From positions 310,001 to 374,000 of the forward strand of contig NZ_BMPB01000002.1 in the NCBI RefSeq assembly GCF_014647375.1: DNA of 64,000 nucleotides, written 5' to 3'. Under the pieces are notes generated by a model, which saw nothing but the letters and a program-made list of their open reading frames with translations, was not told the DNA's origin and ran no database searches. Position numbers and translations under genes: made by a program. Shown in pieces: positions 18,224 through 27,735 of the stretch (positions are counted from its first letter, which is position 1; each line of letters starts with the position of its first letter). Origin of the DNA: Parabacteroides faecis (GTDB lineage: Bacteria; Bacteroidota; Bacteroidia; Bacteroidales; Tannerellaceae).

Positions 18224-19756
18224 TCAATTTTCTCCTCCTACAGTAAGTTTACTAACCAGGGCGGATGGCATACCGCAAGTTACCGGACATGACTGACCGT
18301 CTTTGCCACATGTCCATGTGCCGTTATCCATCTTATAGTTGTTGCCGACCATTGTAATATCGGCCAATGCTTTCGGTCCGTTACCAATGATGTTGATATC
18401 CTTGATCGGTTGTGTCAGTTTACCGTCTTCGATCAGATAACCGTCTTTTACGAAGAAAGTGAAATCTCCGGCACCGATCTGTACCTGTCCGTTGGTGAAG
18501 CTGGATGCATAAATACCTTTCTTAACGGTCGAGATCATCTCTTCTTCCGTCACATTGCCCGCTTCCATATAGGTTGCACGCATACGCGGGATAGGCATCT
18601 GGCGGAATGATTCGCGGCGTCCGTTACCTGTCGACGGGATGCCGTAATGCTTCGCACTGATACGGTCGTGCAGATAGCTGGTCAGGATACCTTCTTTTAC
18701 GATATATGTCTTTTGCCCTTCTATACCTTCGTCGTCAATATTGACAGAACCACGATTGAACGGAATCGTACCGTCATCCACTACGTTGATATGTTCGTTG
18801 CAGACTTTCTTATTCAGCTGGTCTGAAAAGATGGAAGTGTTTTTACGGTTAAAATCAGCTTCAAATGCATGTCCGATTGCTTCATGTAACAGGATACCGG
18901 AGCCACCGGCACCCATTACGACCGGCATCTCACCGCCTTTAGGTTTTACCGCCTGGAAGAGGATAGAGGTTTTCTCTACAGCCTCTTTAGCCACTTCACT
19001 GATGATATCGTCGGTCAGGAACTCGGCCCCCATACGGAATGCACGGGAAGCGTAGGAGTTTTCGATCTTGCCGTTGTCTTCCATGATACAAACAGCTCCG
19101 AGTGTAACCATCGGACGGTAATCGTAATACATTTGTCCTTCCGAGTTACAGAAAAAGATATGCGATGTCGTATCGCCGAGAGATGCCATTACTTTATGTA
19201 CACGTTTGTCGAGTGCAAAAATCTGGTCGTTCAGTTTTTGCAGGTAAGGTGTTTTTTCTTTGACGGCAATCTCATCCCAGGGCGTCTGTACGCCATAGAA
19301 GTTATTGACGATCGGTTCCTCGGTCAGTTTGGCCGGTCCTTTCCCTGCAGCGCCGTTTGCGATACGTGCGGCTGTGCGTGCAGCAGTCAGCATTTCGTCC
19401 AGCGAGATGTTTTCGACATAGGCATAACCTGTCTGGTCTCCGGAAAGGACGCGTACACCCATTCCAAAATCTATATTTGAAGAAGCGCGATTCACCGCTC
19501 CATCCTGTAAACCGATATTGTTACGATAAGAGTGTTCGAAGAAAAGATCAGCATAATCTCCTCCTTTTTCCAGTGCTGCGTTCAGCACTTTTTTCATATC
19601 ACTTTCGCTTAACCCGAAATGGTTTAACGCAAATGAGATACCGGCAGCTTTATCAGCAGTACTACCGGCACAACCTTCTAAAAAAGAAGGAACTGCCAGT
19701 GAACCAAGCATAACCATACCTCCTGTTTTAATAAAATCACGTCTGTTGTATTTCAT
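18224..19756 (-). CDS. TldD-family metallopeptidase with Tat-like signal
   Basis: 510 residues. The zinc motif HEAIGH is at residues 291-296, within GILLHEAIGHAFEADF, and the C-terminal GAGDFTFFVKDGYLIEDGK is conserved. The N-terminus reads MKYNRRDFIKTGGMVMLGS, then SFLEGC: a twin-arginine signal (RRDFIK) with a possible lipobox Cys. That would place the catalytic subunit outside the cytoplasm, whereas the adjacent TldE has no signal. It lies 5 bp after the sulfatase maturase gene and 1 bp before tldE. Family certain, location uncertain. Confidence 0.88.
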   Translation of the reverse strand: MKYNRRDFIKTGGMVMLGSLAVPSFLEGCAGSTADKAAGISFALNHFGLSESDMKKVLNAALEKGGDYADLFFEHSYRNNIGLQDGAVNRASSNIDFGMGVRVLSGDQTGYAYVENISLDEMLTAARTAARIANGAAGKGPAKLTEEPIVNNFYGVQTPWDEIAVKEKTPYLQKLNDQIFALDKRVHKVMASLGDTTSHIFFCNSEGQMYYDYRPMVTLGAVCIMEDNGKIENSYASRAFRMGAEFLTDDIISEVAKEAVEKTSILFQAVKPKGGEMPVVMGAGGSGILLHEAIGHAFEADFNRKNTSIFSDQLNKKVCNEHINVVDDGTIPFNRGSVNIDDEGIEGQKTYIVKEGILTSYLHDRISAKHYGIPSTGNGRRESFRQMPIPRMRATYMEAGNVTEEEMISTVKKGIYASSFTNGQVQIGAGDFTFFVKDGYLIEDGKLTQPIKDINIIGNGPKALADITMVGNNYKMDNGTWTCGKDGQSCPVTCGMPSALVSKLTVGGEN

Positions 19757-19761
19757 GTTTT

Positions 19762-21003
19762 TTATAGAGTATCCCTGTTCTCCTTAGCCCATTGCATCAC
19801 GTTTGCGGGCGGACGCTGGGCTAATAATTCTTTTTTCATAAAATCCATATAGGGTGCTACATGTTTGAAAAACTTTTTGTAGCCCTTGCATAAGTAGTTT
19901 AATCCCGGTTCGCCACTGGCTGTATGCAGGAAGCGGTTTTTGGGACATTCCCCGTTGCAGGCAAAGAGAAATTCACACTCTTTGCATTGAGTGGGGAGTT
20001 TATCGTATTTGTCTGCACCAAACTTAAGTTGGTTTTGACTGTACATCATTTCAGTTAATGTCTGCGTATAGATATTTCCTAACTTGTATTCAGGGAACAC
20101 AAAGTGGTCGCACGCATATAAATCGCCATTGAACTCCATCACTCCGGCATGTCCGCATGTCCGGGCCAGCGTACATACGCCCGGTTGCTCTCCGACCCAG
20201 TTTGCCAGTGTAGCGTCGAACAGCTGGATATAATAATTCCCGACATCTTCTTTCAGCCATTCATCGAAGATCGTACAAAGGAAATCCCCCCATTTTCCGG
20301 AATCGACAGAGAATGGTGCCAGTTTGATATTGGCATCCTGTTGTTCCGGCGAAGTTAACTTCGTCCCGTCCTGGTGAAATCCCAATCGTTCGACAATAGG
20401 GGCAAACTGAATGAAATGGCAGTCTATTTCTTTGAAAAAATGATAAAATTCCAGTGGAAAATCAACATTGTAGTCGTTTACCACAGCCATAGCATTATAT
20501 TCTACCTGATGTTTTTTCAACAATTCGATCCCCTTCATCACTTTGTAGAAGGAGGGAAGCCCCTGGCGGTTCCGGCGGTATTCATCGTGGAATTCCTGCG
20601 GACCGTCGATCGAGATGCCGACCAGAAAATTATTTTCTTTGAAGAAGCGGCACCAGTCGTCTGTCAACAAGGTTCCGTTTGTCTGGATACAGTTGTCGAT
20701 CTGCCGTCCACGTCCGTATTTCTGCTGAAGTTCGAGCGCTTTCTTATAAAAGCTGATCGGACGCATCAGTGTTTCGCCGCCATGCCAGGTAAAAAGCACC
20801 TGAGGCATTGTCTGGCATTCCAGATAGTCTTTGATGAATTTTTCCAGTAACTGATCACTCATGATATGATTCTTCACCTCCGGATATAGTTTTCCCTTTT
20901 CCAGGTAGTAGCAATAATCGCACGCCAGGTTACACACCGAGCCGACAGGTTTCAACATCACATAAACGGGCTTAGCAAATGGAGATATATAAGAATTATT
21001 CAT
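19762..21003 (-). CDS. chuR: Anaerobic sulfatase-maturating enzyme (radical SAM/SPASM)
   Basis: 413 residues. The radical SAM Cys are C24, C28 and C31 (GSVCNLACDYCYYLE). TWHGGETLMRP contains the GGE-type SAM motif, and the SPASM Cys set is in EQPGVCTLARTCGHAG, LYACDHFVFPEYKLGN and CKECEFLFACNGECPKNR. From memory it matches Bacteroides ChuR closely along its length. It oxidises the active-site Ser or Cys of sulfatases to formylglycine, enabling use of sulfated glycans such as mucin or heparin. No sulfatase is encoded in this window. Operon with tldD and tldE (5 bp gap). A -7-like box is at 21037-21044. Confidence 0.9.
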   Translation of the reverse strand: MNNSYISPFAKPVYVMLKPVGSVCNLACDYCYYLEKGKLYPEVKNHIMSDQLLEKFIKDYLECQTMPQVLFTWHGGETLMRPISFYKKALELQQKYGRGRQIDNCIQTNGTLLTDDWCRFFKENNFLVGISIDGPQEFHDEYRRNRQGLPSFYKVMKGIELLKKHQVEYNAMAVVNDYNVDFPLEFYHFFKEIDCHFIQFAPIVERLGFHQDGTKLTSPEQQDANIKLAPFSVDSGKWGDFLCTIFDEWLKEDVGNYYIQLFDATLANWVGEQPGVCTLARTCGHAGVMEFNGDLYACDHFVFPEYKLGNIYTQTLTEMMYSQNQLKFGADKYDKLPTQCKECEFLFACNGECPKNRFLHTASGEPGLNYLCKGYKKFFKHVAPYMDFMKKELLAQRPPANVMQWAKENRDTL

Positions 21004-21036
21004 GGTTATTTAAAACGATTCAACAATAAAATTACA

Positions 21037-21044
21037 CAAAGGTA
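21037..21044 (-). promoter_or_regulatory. Putative -7 box for the chuR-tldD-tldE operon
   Basis: TACCTTTG on the minus strand fits TAnnTTTG and lies 34 bp before the start codon. No -33 TTTG at the usual spacing. Confidence 0.45.
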
Positions 21045-21101
21045 CGATTAATCTGTGGATTAATCGGTATTTCAGAGGCTAATAATTCATTGTCAAAGCA
21101 T

Positions 21102-22115
21102 TTATTTCAGCTTTTTCTTGTAGCGTTTGTAGTCAGTGACAAAACCTTCGCACAACCAGTTTGCCAAAGCCTGGCGGTTGTCACTGAGAATAAATCGCTT
21201 TTGGTCGAAACTGTTTTGTATGTTGCCTAATTCGACAAATACGGAAGGAGGTGTTGTTTTTCTTAAGACGAACAATCCTCTTTGACCGACAGTGCCTGTG
21301 AATCCGCGACCGGGCTGGTGCCGGTTGTATTTATGCTCGAAGGTGGATTTCATGGTCTTTGCCAAATGTTTGCTTTCAGAATTTTTATCCTGGTAATAGA
21401 AGAAAACATCAGTCTGATGACTTTTACTACGGCTGTCGATATGCATAAAGATAGCGCGTTTGTAAAGTTCTCTATCCTTTTTGAACAGTGAGTTGATCTT
21501 TTCGCTTCGTTGTTCGAGGCGGCGCACCTGGTTGAATGGGATCGGGGCACCCATGCATGTTTCACGCTTGGTGTTGTTTAGGAAGCGGTCATTGCGAATG
21601 CCATCTTTGGCATCCTGGATGATGATATGCACTTTGGCACCCCGCATAAGCAGATTACGTGCCAAGCGCAACATGACGTCGTAGGCATATTCGTCTTCGT
21701 GAAGTTCGACGTTCCCCATTTTTCCGATGGCTCCGGGGTCGGGGCCGCCATGTCCGCTGACCAGATAAAAACAACAGCCTTTCAATTCGGAAGAGGTGAC
21801 TTGGTATTGGGCTAATTCCTTGCCGAATAAGGGCTCGTAATTAGGCTTCTTCGCAGTTGTAGCCGCCGCGCCCTTTAAAGGTGGCAAATGGTATTTAACG
21901 CCCATTTTCAGCGAATTACCACTGCCGAGCCTGGTCTTGTTTAATTTGATAAATTCATCGTGATACTCTTTCCCTACACGGTTATGACGTTTCAGGAAAA
22001 GGGTAATTCCTTCTCCACTTTTAGGAAAAGCTTTTTCTTGGGCAATGATAGGCTCATTGAATATAAAGAGCGCAACTAAGACTGATAGTATGAGCGTTAT
22101 TTTTTTTGCAAACAT
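21102..22115 (-). CDS. N-acetylmuramoyl-L-alanine amidase (Amidase_3 type)
   Basis: 337 residues. A signal peptide (KKITLILSVLVALFIFNEPIIAQ, ending about residue 26) is followed by a LysM-like segment about residues 34-80. The catalytic amidase begins near residue 115. Zinc-binding positions are the His of SGHGGPDPGA, the Glu of HEDEYAYDVMLRLARNL and the His of FMHIDSRSKSHQTDVFF; the catalytic Glu is probably in SVFVELGNIQN. It cleaves the lactyl-peptide amide bond of peptidoglycan in the periplasm, in cell separation or wall turnover. It is monocistronic, with a 354 bp upstream region. Confidence 0.87.
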   Translation of the reverse strand: MFAKKITLILSVLVALFIFNEPIIAQEKAFPKSGEGITLFLKRHNRVGKEYHDEFIKLNKTRLGSGNSLKMGVKYHLPPLKGAAATTAKKPNYEPLFGKELAQYQVTSSELKGCCFYLVSGHGGPDPGAIGKMGNVELHEDEYAYDVMLRLARNLLMRGAKVHIIIQDAKDGIRNDRFLNNTKRETCMGAPIPFNQVRRLEQRSEKINSLFKKDRELYKRAIFMHIDSRSKSHQTDVFFYYQDKNSESKHLAKTMKSTFEHKYNRHQPGRGFTGTVGQRGLFVLRKTTPPSVFVELGNIQNSFDQKRFILSDNRQALANWLCEGFVTDYKRYKKKLK

Positions 22116-22469
22116 GTTTTCCGGATATAATGCGGTAAAGATAAAAAAAGATGTTGAATAACAGAAATGTCGAAAAAGAAAATGGCAGGAAGTTTTTGCT
22201 CTCCGTGGCTCTCACGCACGCGTATGTACGCGTTGCTGTTGCTGTTTTTTATGGCTGATTTGCTAATATGCGCTTGTTTTTGGATAAATGCCTTAATAAT
22301 CGTTTTTTCTTTGTGTATTTTCTCAAAAATAAAATTTTCATCTTTGTTTGTGCAGAAAAACATATATTCGGGAGAAACTAAATTTTCTTCCGAATGAAAT
22401 TCAAATTCCTCTCGGAAGAAATTAAAAATGGATTCGAATGGGATTTTATCAGACTAAAAGCTTATTGTA
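22116..22469. other. 354 bp gene-free region upstream of the amidase
   Basis: No convincing frame is found on either strand. It holds the amidase upstream region and, at 22384-22393 / 22412-22421, a perfect 10 bp inverted repeat (TTTCTTCCGA / TCGGAAGAAA), 49 bp after the stop of the next minus-strand gene. That could be its terminator, though the T-tract is poor. Otherwise AT-rich with nothing recognised. Confidence 0.5.
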
Positions 22470-23294
22470 TTATTTAAACTTTACATACCCCAATTTCGTG
22501 TACCGTATATTTCGGGATGCATAATGTTTGATTACCTTGGCAGAGCGTATATATAGTTTTTCTCCGACCTGGTAGGCATGGTCGGAATTGCTTAATTTTC
22601 CGCTTTCCAGGCTGCGGTCGGTTGCACGGATAGTAAAGAAAAACAGATTTTCCGAATCATCGGCCGCAATGATCTTTTGATCGACATAAAAGTGAGTCGT
22701 TCCCCGGATCACACGGGTTTTATAAGGATTGTCTTCTATCTTGATCCGGCGGATAGTAAGATGCAAATCAGTCAGTTTCTCGTCTATCGTTCCGACAAAG
22801 CGGCTTACCGGCATTTTATGTATTCGGGAAGTATTGAGATCCTGATAAAACCATGAATAAGTGGCCGCAAGCTCCTTGAAGCGCCTTTCACTTTGAACGT
22901 GTGCCTCGTATTTGTTAGCTATCCAGGTGACATATTTAGGGTCGATCAGGGCTACTTCAAACAGATGATACCCCCGATATTTGCCGAAAGAGATCATGTC
23001 GTCGGCATTGTGTGAGATGGATTCGATGCGTATCTTGACCGTTAGTTTGACAAAAGAGTTTGCCACGGCTTTCATTGCTTTCCCGACCGAATTAATGGCA
23101 TTGACGTCCAAGGTAGAAAGGAATATATTAGGATGATATTCCGCCGCCGGGTTATAGAACCAAAGCGTATAATAGGCTGTCTTTTCGTTAGGTAAAAGAA
23201 TGTAATATACGCCTTTATCCTCATTTCTTCCTTCATTAAACATGTTCAGTTTATCAAGGACAAATTGTTCGATATAATCTGAAATGTTGCTCAT
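22470..23294 (-). CDS. Conserved hypothetical protein with DUF3820-like motif
   Basis: 274 residues, no signal peptide. Residues about 101-127 read MISFGKYRGYHLFEVALIDP then KYVTWIANKYE. This resembles the short FGKYKG...L.....P.Y..W motif of DUF3820 and of the C-terminal domain of exodeoxyribonuclease X-like proteins. The rest is rich in beta strands and charged residues and is not recognised; the C-terminal 90 residues (TRVIRGTTHFYVDQKIIAAD onward) could be an OB- or SH3-like module. The gene stands alone. A nucleic-acid role is only suggested by the motif. Confidence 0.7.
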   Translation of the reverse strand: MSNISDYIEQFVLDKLNMFNEGRNEDKGVYYILLPNEKTAYYTLWFYNPAAEYHPNIFLSTLDVNAINSVGKAMKAVANSFVKLTVKIRIESISHNADDMISFGKYRGYHLFEVALIDPKYVTWIANKYEAHVQSERRFKELAATYSWFYQDLNTSRIHKMPVSRFVGTIDEKLTDLHLTIRRIKIEDNPYKTRVIRGTTHFYVDQKIIAADDSENLFFFTIRATDRSLESGKLSNSDHAYQVGEKLYIRSAKVIKHYASRNIRYTKLGYVKFK

Positions 23295-23393
23295 AACTCA
23301 TCCTCCTCATATTCTTCCCTAACAAACATAAGAAAAAAGAATGAATTATCCTAATAAATCTCGATTAATACAGGGCGATTTGTCCTTTGAAGG

Positions 23394-23954
23394 TCAGAGC
23401 AGATGGTTTTCTGCCACGTATTTCCAAAGCGGGGCAGCATGTATGGCCTGTTTGATCTGATCTGTTTTTAATAGTTCTAAAACATCTTCGAGTGTGAGGA
23501 TATGGACTGCTAAGTCTTCTGTGTCTTCCAGATGTTGAGCAGTGACGGGTTCGACGTCGGTTGCCAGAAAGCAATGAGTCAGATTGGTATGTGTTCCCGG
23601 GTTGGCCGAGATCACCATATATTCGTTCCAGGAACCTTTGCCGAAGCCTGTTTCTTCCAGGAGCTCACGTTGAGCGGAAAAGAGGGGAGAGCCGTCTTCT
23701 TTTTCACATACGCCGGCACAAAGTTCATAGGACGTTTCTCCCAGTCCATGGCGGTATTGGCTGACAAAAACGAATTTTTTATCTTTCGTGATGGCAATCA
23801 CATTGATCCATTCAGGATATTCAAATACGAAATATTCGGGAATCTGGTTGCCGTTGGGCAGTTCGACCCGTTCACTCCGTACTGTCAGCCACGGTTTGCG
23901 GTGAAGATAGGTACTTTCAAGCACTTTCCATTTTCTCTCTTTCAACTTTTCCAT
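23394..23954 (-). CDS. Nudix hydrolase, ADP-ribose pyrophosphatase-like
   Basis: 186 residues. The Nudix helix ends in the canonical RELLEETGFG, preceded by ELCAGVCEKEDGSPLFSAQ. The loop before it is about one residue longer than the strict GX5EX7REUXEEXGU pattern. The upstream part (VRSERVELPNGNQIPEYFVF and VAITKDKKFVFVSQYRHGLG) matches ADP-ribose or nucleoside diphosphate sugar pyrophosphatases. It probably hydrolyses a nucleoside-diphosphate-linked compound with Mg2+ in the cytoplasm. Monocistronic. Confidence 0.87.
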   Translation of the reverse strand: MEKLKERKWKVLESTYLHRKPWLTVRSERVELPNGNQIPEYFVFEYPEWINVIAITKDKKFVFVSQYRHGLGETSYELCAGVCEKEDGSPLFSAQRELLEETGFGKGSWNEYMVISANPGTHTNLTHCFLATDVEPVTAQHLEDTEDLAVHILTLEDVLELLKTDQIKQAIHAAPLWKYVAENHLL

Positions 23955-24009
23955 ATCAGCTAATTCTTATTTTATTGATCGCGATGGGCTTTCTTTCGAT
24001 AAAGCCTTG

Positions 24010-24017
24010 CAAAAGTA
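24010..24017 (-). promoter_or_regulatory. Putative -7 box for the Nudix gene
   Basis: TACTTTTG on the minus strand fits TAnnTTTG, 56 bp before the start codon. Confidence 0.35.
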
Positions 24018-24194
24018 ACGTATTTATAAATTGATTATTATAAAACAGGGGAAATAAAGAATGTGTTTGAATCCGGCGTCTACAGGGCTTTTATGCTGAA
24101 AAGCAGTCTGATATATCCTTTTACTTCAACAACTTCTTCGTTTATTTGAATGTTATTAGAGATGAGAGAATAAATTCCACTAAATTATTACCAG

Positions 24195-25334
24195 ATGAAG
24201 ATACACGAATATCAGGCAAAGAAATTCTTTTCAGATTATGGAATTCCGGTAGAACGACACATCCTGTGTAGTAAGCCGGAAGAAGTTACAGCTGCGTTCA
24301 GCCAGCTCGGAAATGAAAAAGTTGCGATCAAAGCGCAGGTTCTGACCGGAGGAAGAGGAAAAGCCGGAGGTGTTAAACTGGCTGGAAATGCTGGGGAAGC
24401 CTTACAACATGCTGAAAGTATTTTAGGTATGACGATCAAAGATTATCCGGTTACCCGCGTGATTGTCAGTGAAGCGGTAAATATTCATCTCGAATATTAT
24501 GTCAGTTTTGTTATCGACCGTAATTCGCGTTCGGTTGTTTTGATGATGAGTGCGGAGGGAGGCATGGATATTGAAGAGGTGGCACGCAGAAGTCCGGAAA
24601 AAATATTTCATTTCAGGATCGATCCACTGATCGGAATCCCGGATTATCTGGCTCGCCGGTTTGCTTTTACTTTATTCGCTAGCAGTGCACAGGTAAACCA
24701 GATGGCGGCAATTATACAGAATATGTACAGGCTTTTTATTGAGAAAGATGCTTCGCTGGTTGAGATCAATCCGTTGGTAATGACCCGGGAAGGAGTTTTG
24801 ATTGCTATCGATGCCAAGATGACTTTCGATGATAATGCATTGTATCGTCAGCCCGGTGTTTTATCTTTGTTCGAGCCAACCGAGGAAGAAAAGACAGAAA
24901 CACTGGCAAAAGAAAAAGGATTTAGTTATGTACATATGGATGGCGAGATCGGCTGTATGGTGAATGGTGCCGGACTGGCTATGGCTACGATGGATTTGAT
25001 CAAGTTGTATGGCGGAAATCCGGCCAATTTCCTGGATATCGGAGGTAGTTCCAATCCTGAAAAAGTGATCGAGGCAATGAAACTTCTTCTGAAGGATAAG
25101 CAGGTGAAAGTGGTGTTGATCAATATTTTCGGCGGAATTACCCGGTGCGATGATGTTGCCTACGGCTTGCTGAAAGCTTTTGAGCAGATCGATACAGATA
25201 TTCCGGTGATTGTCCGATTAACCGGAACGAATGAGGCGGAAGGACGTGACTTGTTGCGCAATACACGTTTCAAAGTCGCTGAGACAATGGGAGAAGCCAC
25301 CCTGATGGCTGTTGAAGCATCTAATAAACAGTAA
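24195..25334 (+). CDS. sucC: Succinyl-CoA ligase (ADP-forming) beta subunit
   Basis: 379 residues, near the usual 388. The ATP-grasp domain opens with [19 protein letters not shown] and has [15 protein letters not shown]. The C-terminal CoA-ligase domain shows [27 protein letters not shown], and [13 protein letters not shown]. With SucD it interconverts succinyl-CoA and succinate with ATP formation; in gut Bacteroidales this belongs to the succinate/propionate fermentation branch. sucD follows 17 bp later. Confidence 0.95.
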   Translation: MKIHEYQAKKFFSDYGIPVERHILCSKPEEVTAAFSQLGNEKVAIKAQVLTGGRGKAGGVKLAGNAGEALQHAESILGMTIKDYPVTRVIVSEAVNIHLEYYVSFVIDRNSRSVVLMMSAEGGMDIEEVARRSPEKIFHFRIDPLIGIPDYLARRFAFTLFASSAQVNQMAAIIQNMYRLFIEKDASLVEINPLVMTREGVLIAIDAKMTFDDNALYRQPGVLSLFEPTEEEKTETLAKEKGFSYVHMDGEIGCMVNGAGLAMATMDLIKLYGGNPANFLDIGGSSNPEKVIEAMKLLLKDKQVKVVLINIFGGITRCDDVAYGLLKAFEQIDTDIPVIVRLTGTNEAEGRDLLRNTRFKVAETMGEATLMAVEASNKQ

Positions 25335-25351
25335 ATAAAGAAAAAATCATT

Positions 25352-26218
25352 ATGAGCATATTAATAAATAAATCGACCCGAGTGATCGTACAAGGGATAA
25401 CCGGGCGTGACGGACTTTTTCATGCATTGAAAATGAAAGAATATGGCACTGATGTTGTTGGCGGGACTTCGCCGGGCAAAGGTGGTACTCTTATCGAGCA
25501 TATCCCGGTTTTTAATACAATGTATGATGCTGTGCAGCAGACACAGGCGAATACTTCCATTATATTTGTTCCGGCCCGTTTTGCAGCAGATGCCATTATG
25601 GAAGCGGCTGATGCAGGGATAGAACTGATCGTTTGTATAACGGAAGGAATCCCGACACTCGATGTTATAAAGGCTTATCGTTTCGTTCAGTTAAAAGGAG
25701 CGAAGTTGATCGGTCCGAACTGTCCCGGACTGATTTCTCCGGGTGAGAGTCTGGTAGGCATTTTGCCTGGAAAAGTTTTTACAAAAGGTCATACAGGGGT
25801 ACTCAGCCGGAGCGGAACGCTTACTTATGAGGTGGTTTATCATTTGACCGCCAAAGGTATGGGCCAATCTACCGCGGTCGGAATGGGCGGCGATCCTGTG
25901 GTCGGACTTTATTTCCGGGATTTGTTGGAAATGTTTGAAAATGATCCGGAGACACATTCGATCGTGATGATCGGTGAGATCGGCGGCAATGCAGAAGAGT
26001 TGGCTGCCGAATATATTCGTGAGCATGTCACCAAACCGGTTGTCGGATTTATTGCCGGACAGTCCGCTCCGCCCGGGAAACAGATGGGGCATGCCGGAGC
26101 AATCATCTCCGGAGGTTCAGGCTCTGCCGTAGAGAAAATACGGGCTTTGGAAGAGGCCGGAATCAGGGTGGCCAGCGAGCCTTCTGAAATACCGGAACTT
26201 TTAAAAGTCTCTTTCTAA
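25352..26218 (+). CDS. sucD: Succinyl-CoA ligase (ADP-forming) alpha subunit
   Basis: 288 residues, full length. The CoA-binding domain has [20 protein letters not shown] and GTSPGKGG. The phosphohistidine is in [16 protein letters not shown], and [13 protein letters not shown] is the conserved ligase motif. It carries the CoA-binding site and the phosphorylated His of the succinyl-CoA ligase heteromer. It pairs with sucC 17 bp upstream. Confidence 0.95.
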   Translation: MSILINKSTRVIVQGITGRDGLFHALKMKEYGTDVVGGTSPGKGGTLIEHIPVFNTMYDAVQQTQANTSIIFVPARFAADAIMEAADAGIELIVCITEGIPTLDVIKAYRFVQLKGAKLIGPNCPGLISPGESLVGILPGKVFTKGHTGVLSRSGTLTYEVVYHLTAKGMGQSTAVGMGGDPVVGLYFRDLLEMFENDPETHSIVMIGEIGGNAEELAAEYIREHVTKPVVGFIAGQSAPPGKQMGHAGAIISGGSGSAVEKIRALEEAGIRVASEPSEIPELLKVSF

Positions 26219-26254
26219 TTCTGAAACAATACACGAACATACCAACTTTATCTT

Positions 26255-26262
26255 TATCTTTG
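26255..26262 (+). promoter_or_regulatory. Putative -7 box for the SGNH-MBOAT operon
   Basis: TATCTTTG fits TAnnTTTG, 21 bp before the first start codon of the operon. Confidence 0.45.
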
Positions 26263-26283
26263 CACCTTCGTAAGAATGAGTAA

Positions 26284-27735
26284 ATGAATAAAGAAGATAA
26301 TTTCGGCAGATTACTGGCTCTTTTGCTAATTACGCTTTGCATCTGCCTGGGACTATATTATCTGCCGGACAGAATGTTCGGTCAGAAGATAAAAAAGGTT
26401 GACTTACTTTCGGATTTACGGGTAAAAACGCAATCGCTGTCTATGGACTCGCTGCGTAAACAGCTCGAACAGCCGGATACACTGGAAATTGATTCGGTGG
26501 CTTTGCGCGATTCGATCATCCGTTCGACGGGGATTGACTCGGCGGCATTGGCTTTACGCGATTCCTTGTATAACGTGATGTATTCCGTTCAGGGAGCCGA
26601 TTCGCTCGGTACGCATATCGAAGATTATTCGGTAGGGCATATCGGTTTGAAGCGTTTCTTTACGGCGTTGAAGAAACGGGATAAGTTGGGTCGGCCGGTA
26701 CGTGTTGCCTTCCTGGGTGATTCGTTCATTGAAGGTGATATTGTCGTTGCCGATTTGCGTTCAGCCTTACAGAAAGAGTTTGGAGGACGCGGGGTTGGTT
26801 TTGTTCCTATTACTTCCGTTGCCGCTCAGTTCCGTCCGACGATCGAACAACGTTCGGAAGGTTGGCATACATGGTCGATGCTGACTGACCATGAACATGG
26901 TTATACACTTTCCGGTATGATGTTTGAACCTAAAAAAGAGGAAAAGGTCACCGTCTCTCTCAAAACAACTAACCGTTATCCTGAACTGGAAACAGCTTCA
27001 TCGCTGAAATTCCTGTATGAACAGAATACGGGGACGCGGATGAAATTGCATTATAACGGGGAACCGGATACGATCAATGAAATATTACCGCCAACGACAA
27101 CAATCACTCAATATGTGCGTAAAGGAAATTTCACCGAAGCAACTTTCTCTTTTACGGAGACGGAAGGTTTCCGGGCTTTAGGTGTTGCTTTGGAAGATAA
27201 TTCAGGAGTCGTGGTAGATAATTATTCGTTACGGGGTAATTCCGGTATGATCCTGAACCGCCTGGACAGTTCGCGTTGCCAAAGCCTGAACGAGGTACGG
27301 CCATATGATCTGATTATCCTACAATATGGACTGAATGTGGTGAGCGATAGTGTACTGCATTATGGCTGGTACGATAAACGTATGGTGGAAGCAGTCCGTC
27401 ACGTACAGGCTTGTTTCCCGGAATCGGATGTTTTGTTGCTGGGAGTTTCCGACCGTAGTCATCAGGAAGACGGGGAGTTTGAAACGATGCCTGCCGTATT
27501 GGCTATGCTTCATACCCAGCGGCAGATCGCCCGTAAAGTCGGTATCCCGTTCTGGAATACTTTCGGTGCCATGGGAGGCGAGAACAGTATGGTCCGTTTC
27601 GTAGAGAACAATTGGGCAAGCAAAGATTATACCCACCTGAGTTTCAGGGGAGGACGTGAGATAGCCACAGCATTATTCAATGCGTTATTGTTAGAAAAGG
27701 AGTTTTATGATGAAGCAGACAAAGTGGTTAATTAA
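26284..27735 (+). CDS. Membrane-anchored SGNH/GDSL hydrolase-family protein
   Basis: 483 residues. A membrane anchor near the N-terminus (LLALLLITLCICLGLYYL, residues about 11-28) is followed by a spacer and the SGNH domain. The nucleophile Ser is in VAFLGDSFIEGDIV; the Asp-His pair is DYTHLSFRGG near the C-terminus, and LQYGLN is the block III-like Asn region. The protein is probably periplasmic and acts as an O-acyl transferase or esterase with the MBOAT protein encoded two genes later. It overlaps the next gene by 29 bp. Confidence 0.82.
   Translation: MNKEDNFGRLLALLLITLCICLGLYYLPDRMFGQKIKKVDLLSDLRVKTQSLSMDSLRKQLEQPDTLEIDSVALRDSIIRSTGIDSAALALRDSLYNVMYSVQGADSLGTHIEDYSVGHIGLKRFFTALKKRDKLGRPVRVAFLGDSFIEGDIVVADLRSALQKEFGGRGVGFVPITSVAAQFRPTIEQRSEGWHTWSMLTDHEHGYTLSGMMFEPKKEEKVTVSLKTTNRYPELETASSLKFLYEQNTGTRMKLHYNGEPDTINEILPPTTTITQYVRKGNFTEATFSFTETEGFRALGVALEDNSGVVVDNYSLRGNSGMILNRLDSSRCQSLNEVRPYDLIILQYGLNVVSDSVLHYGWYDKRMVEAVRHVQACFPESDVLLLGVSDRSHQEDGEFETMPAVLAMLHTQRQIARKVGIPFWNTFGAMGGENSMVRFVENNWASKDYTHLSFRGGREIATALFNALLLEKEFYDEADKVVN

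Noticed and set aside
16903-21003. Peptide natural product (RiPP) cluster: radical SAM/SPASM plus TldD/E
   Set aside because: No precursor peptide is found in the 98 bp before chuR or in the gaps, and the radical SAM protein matches sulfatase maturases along its length.
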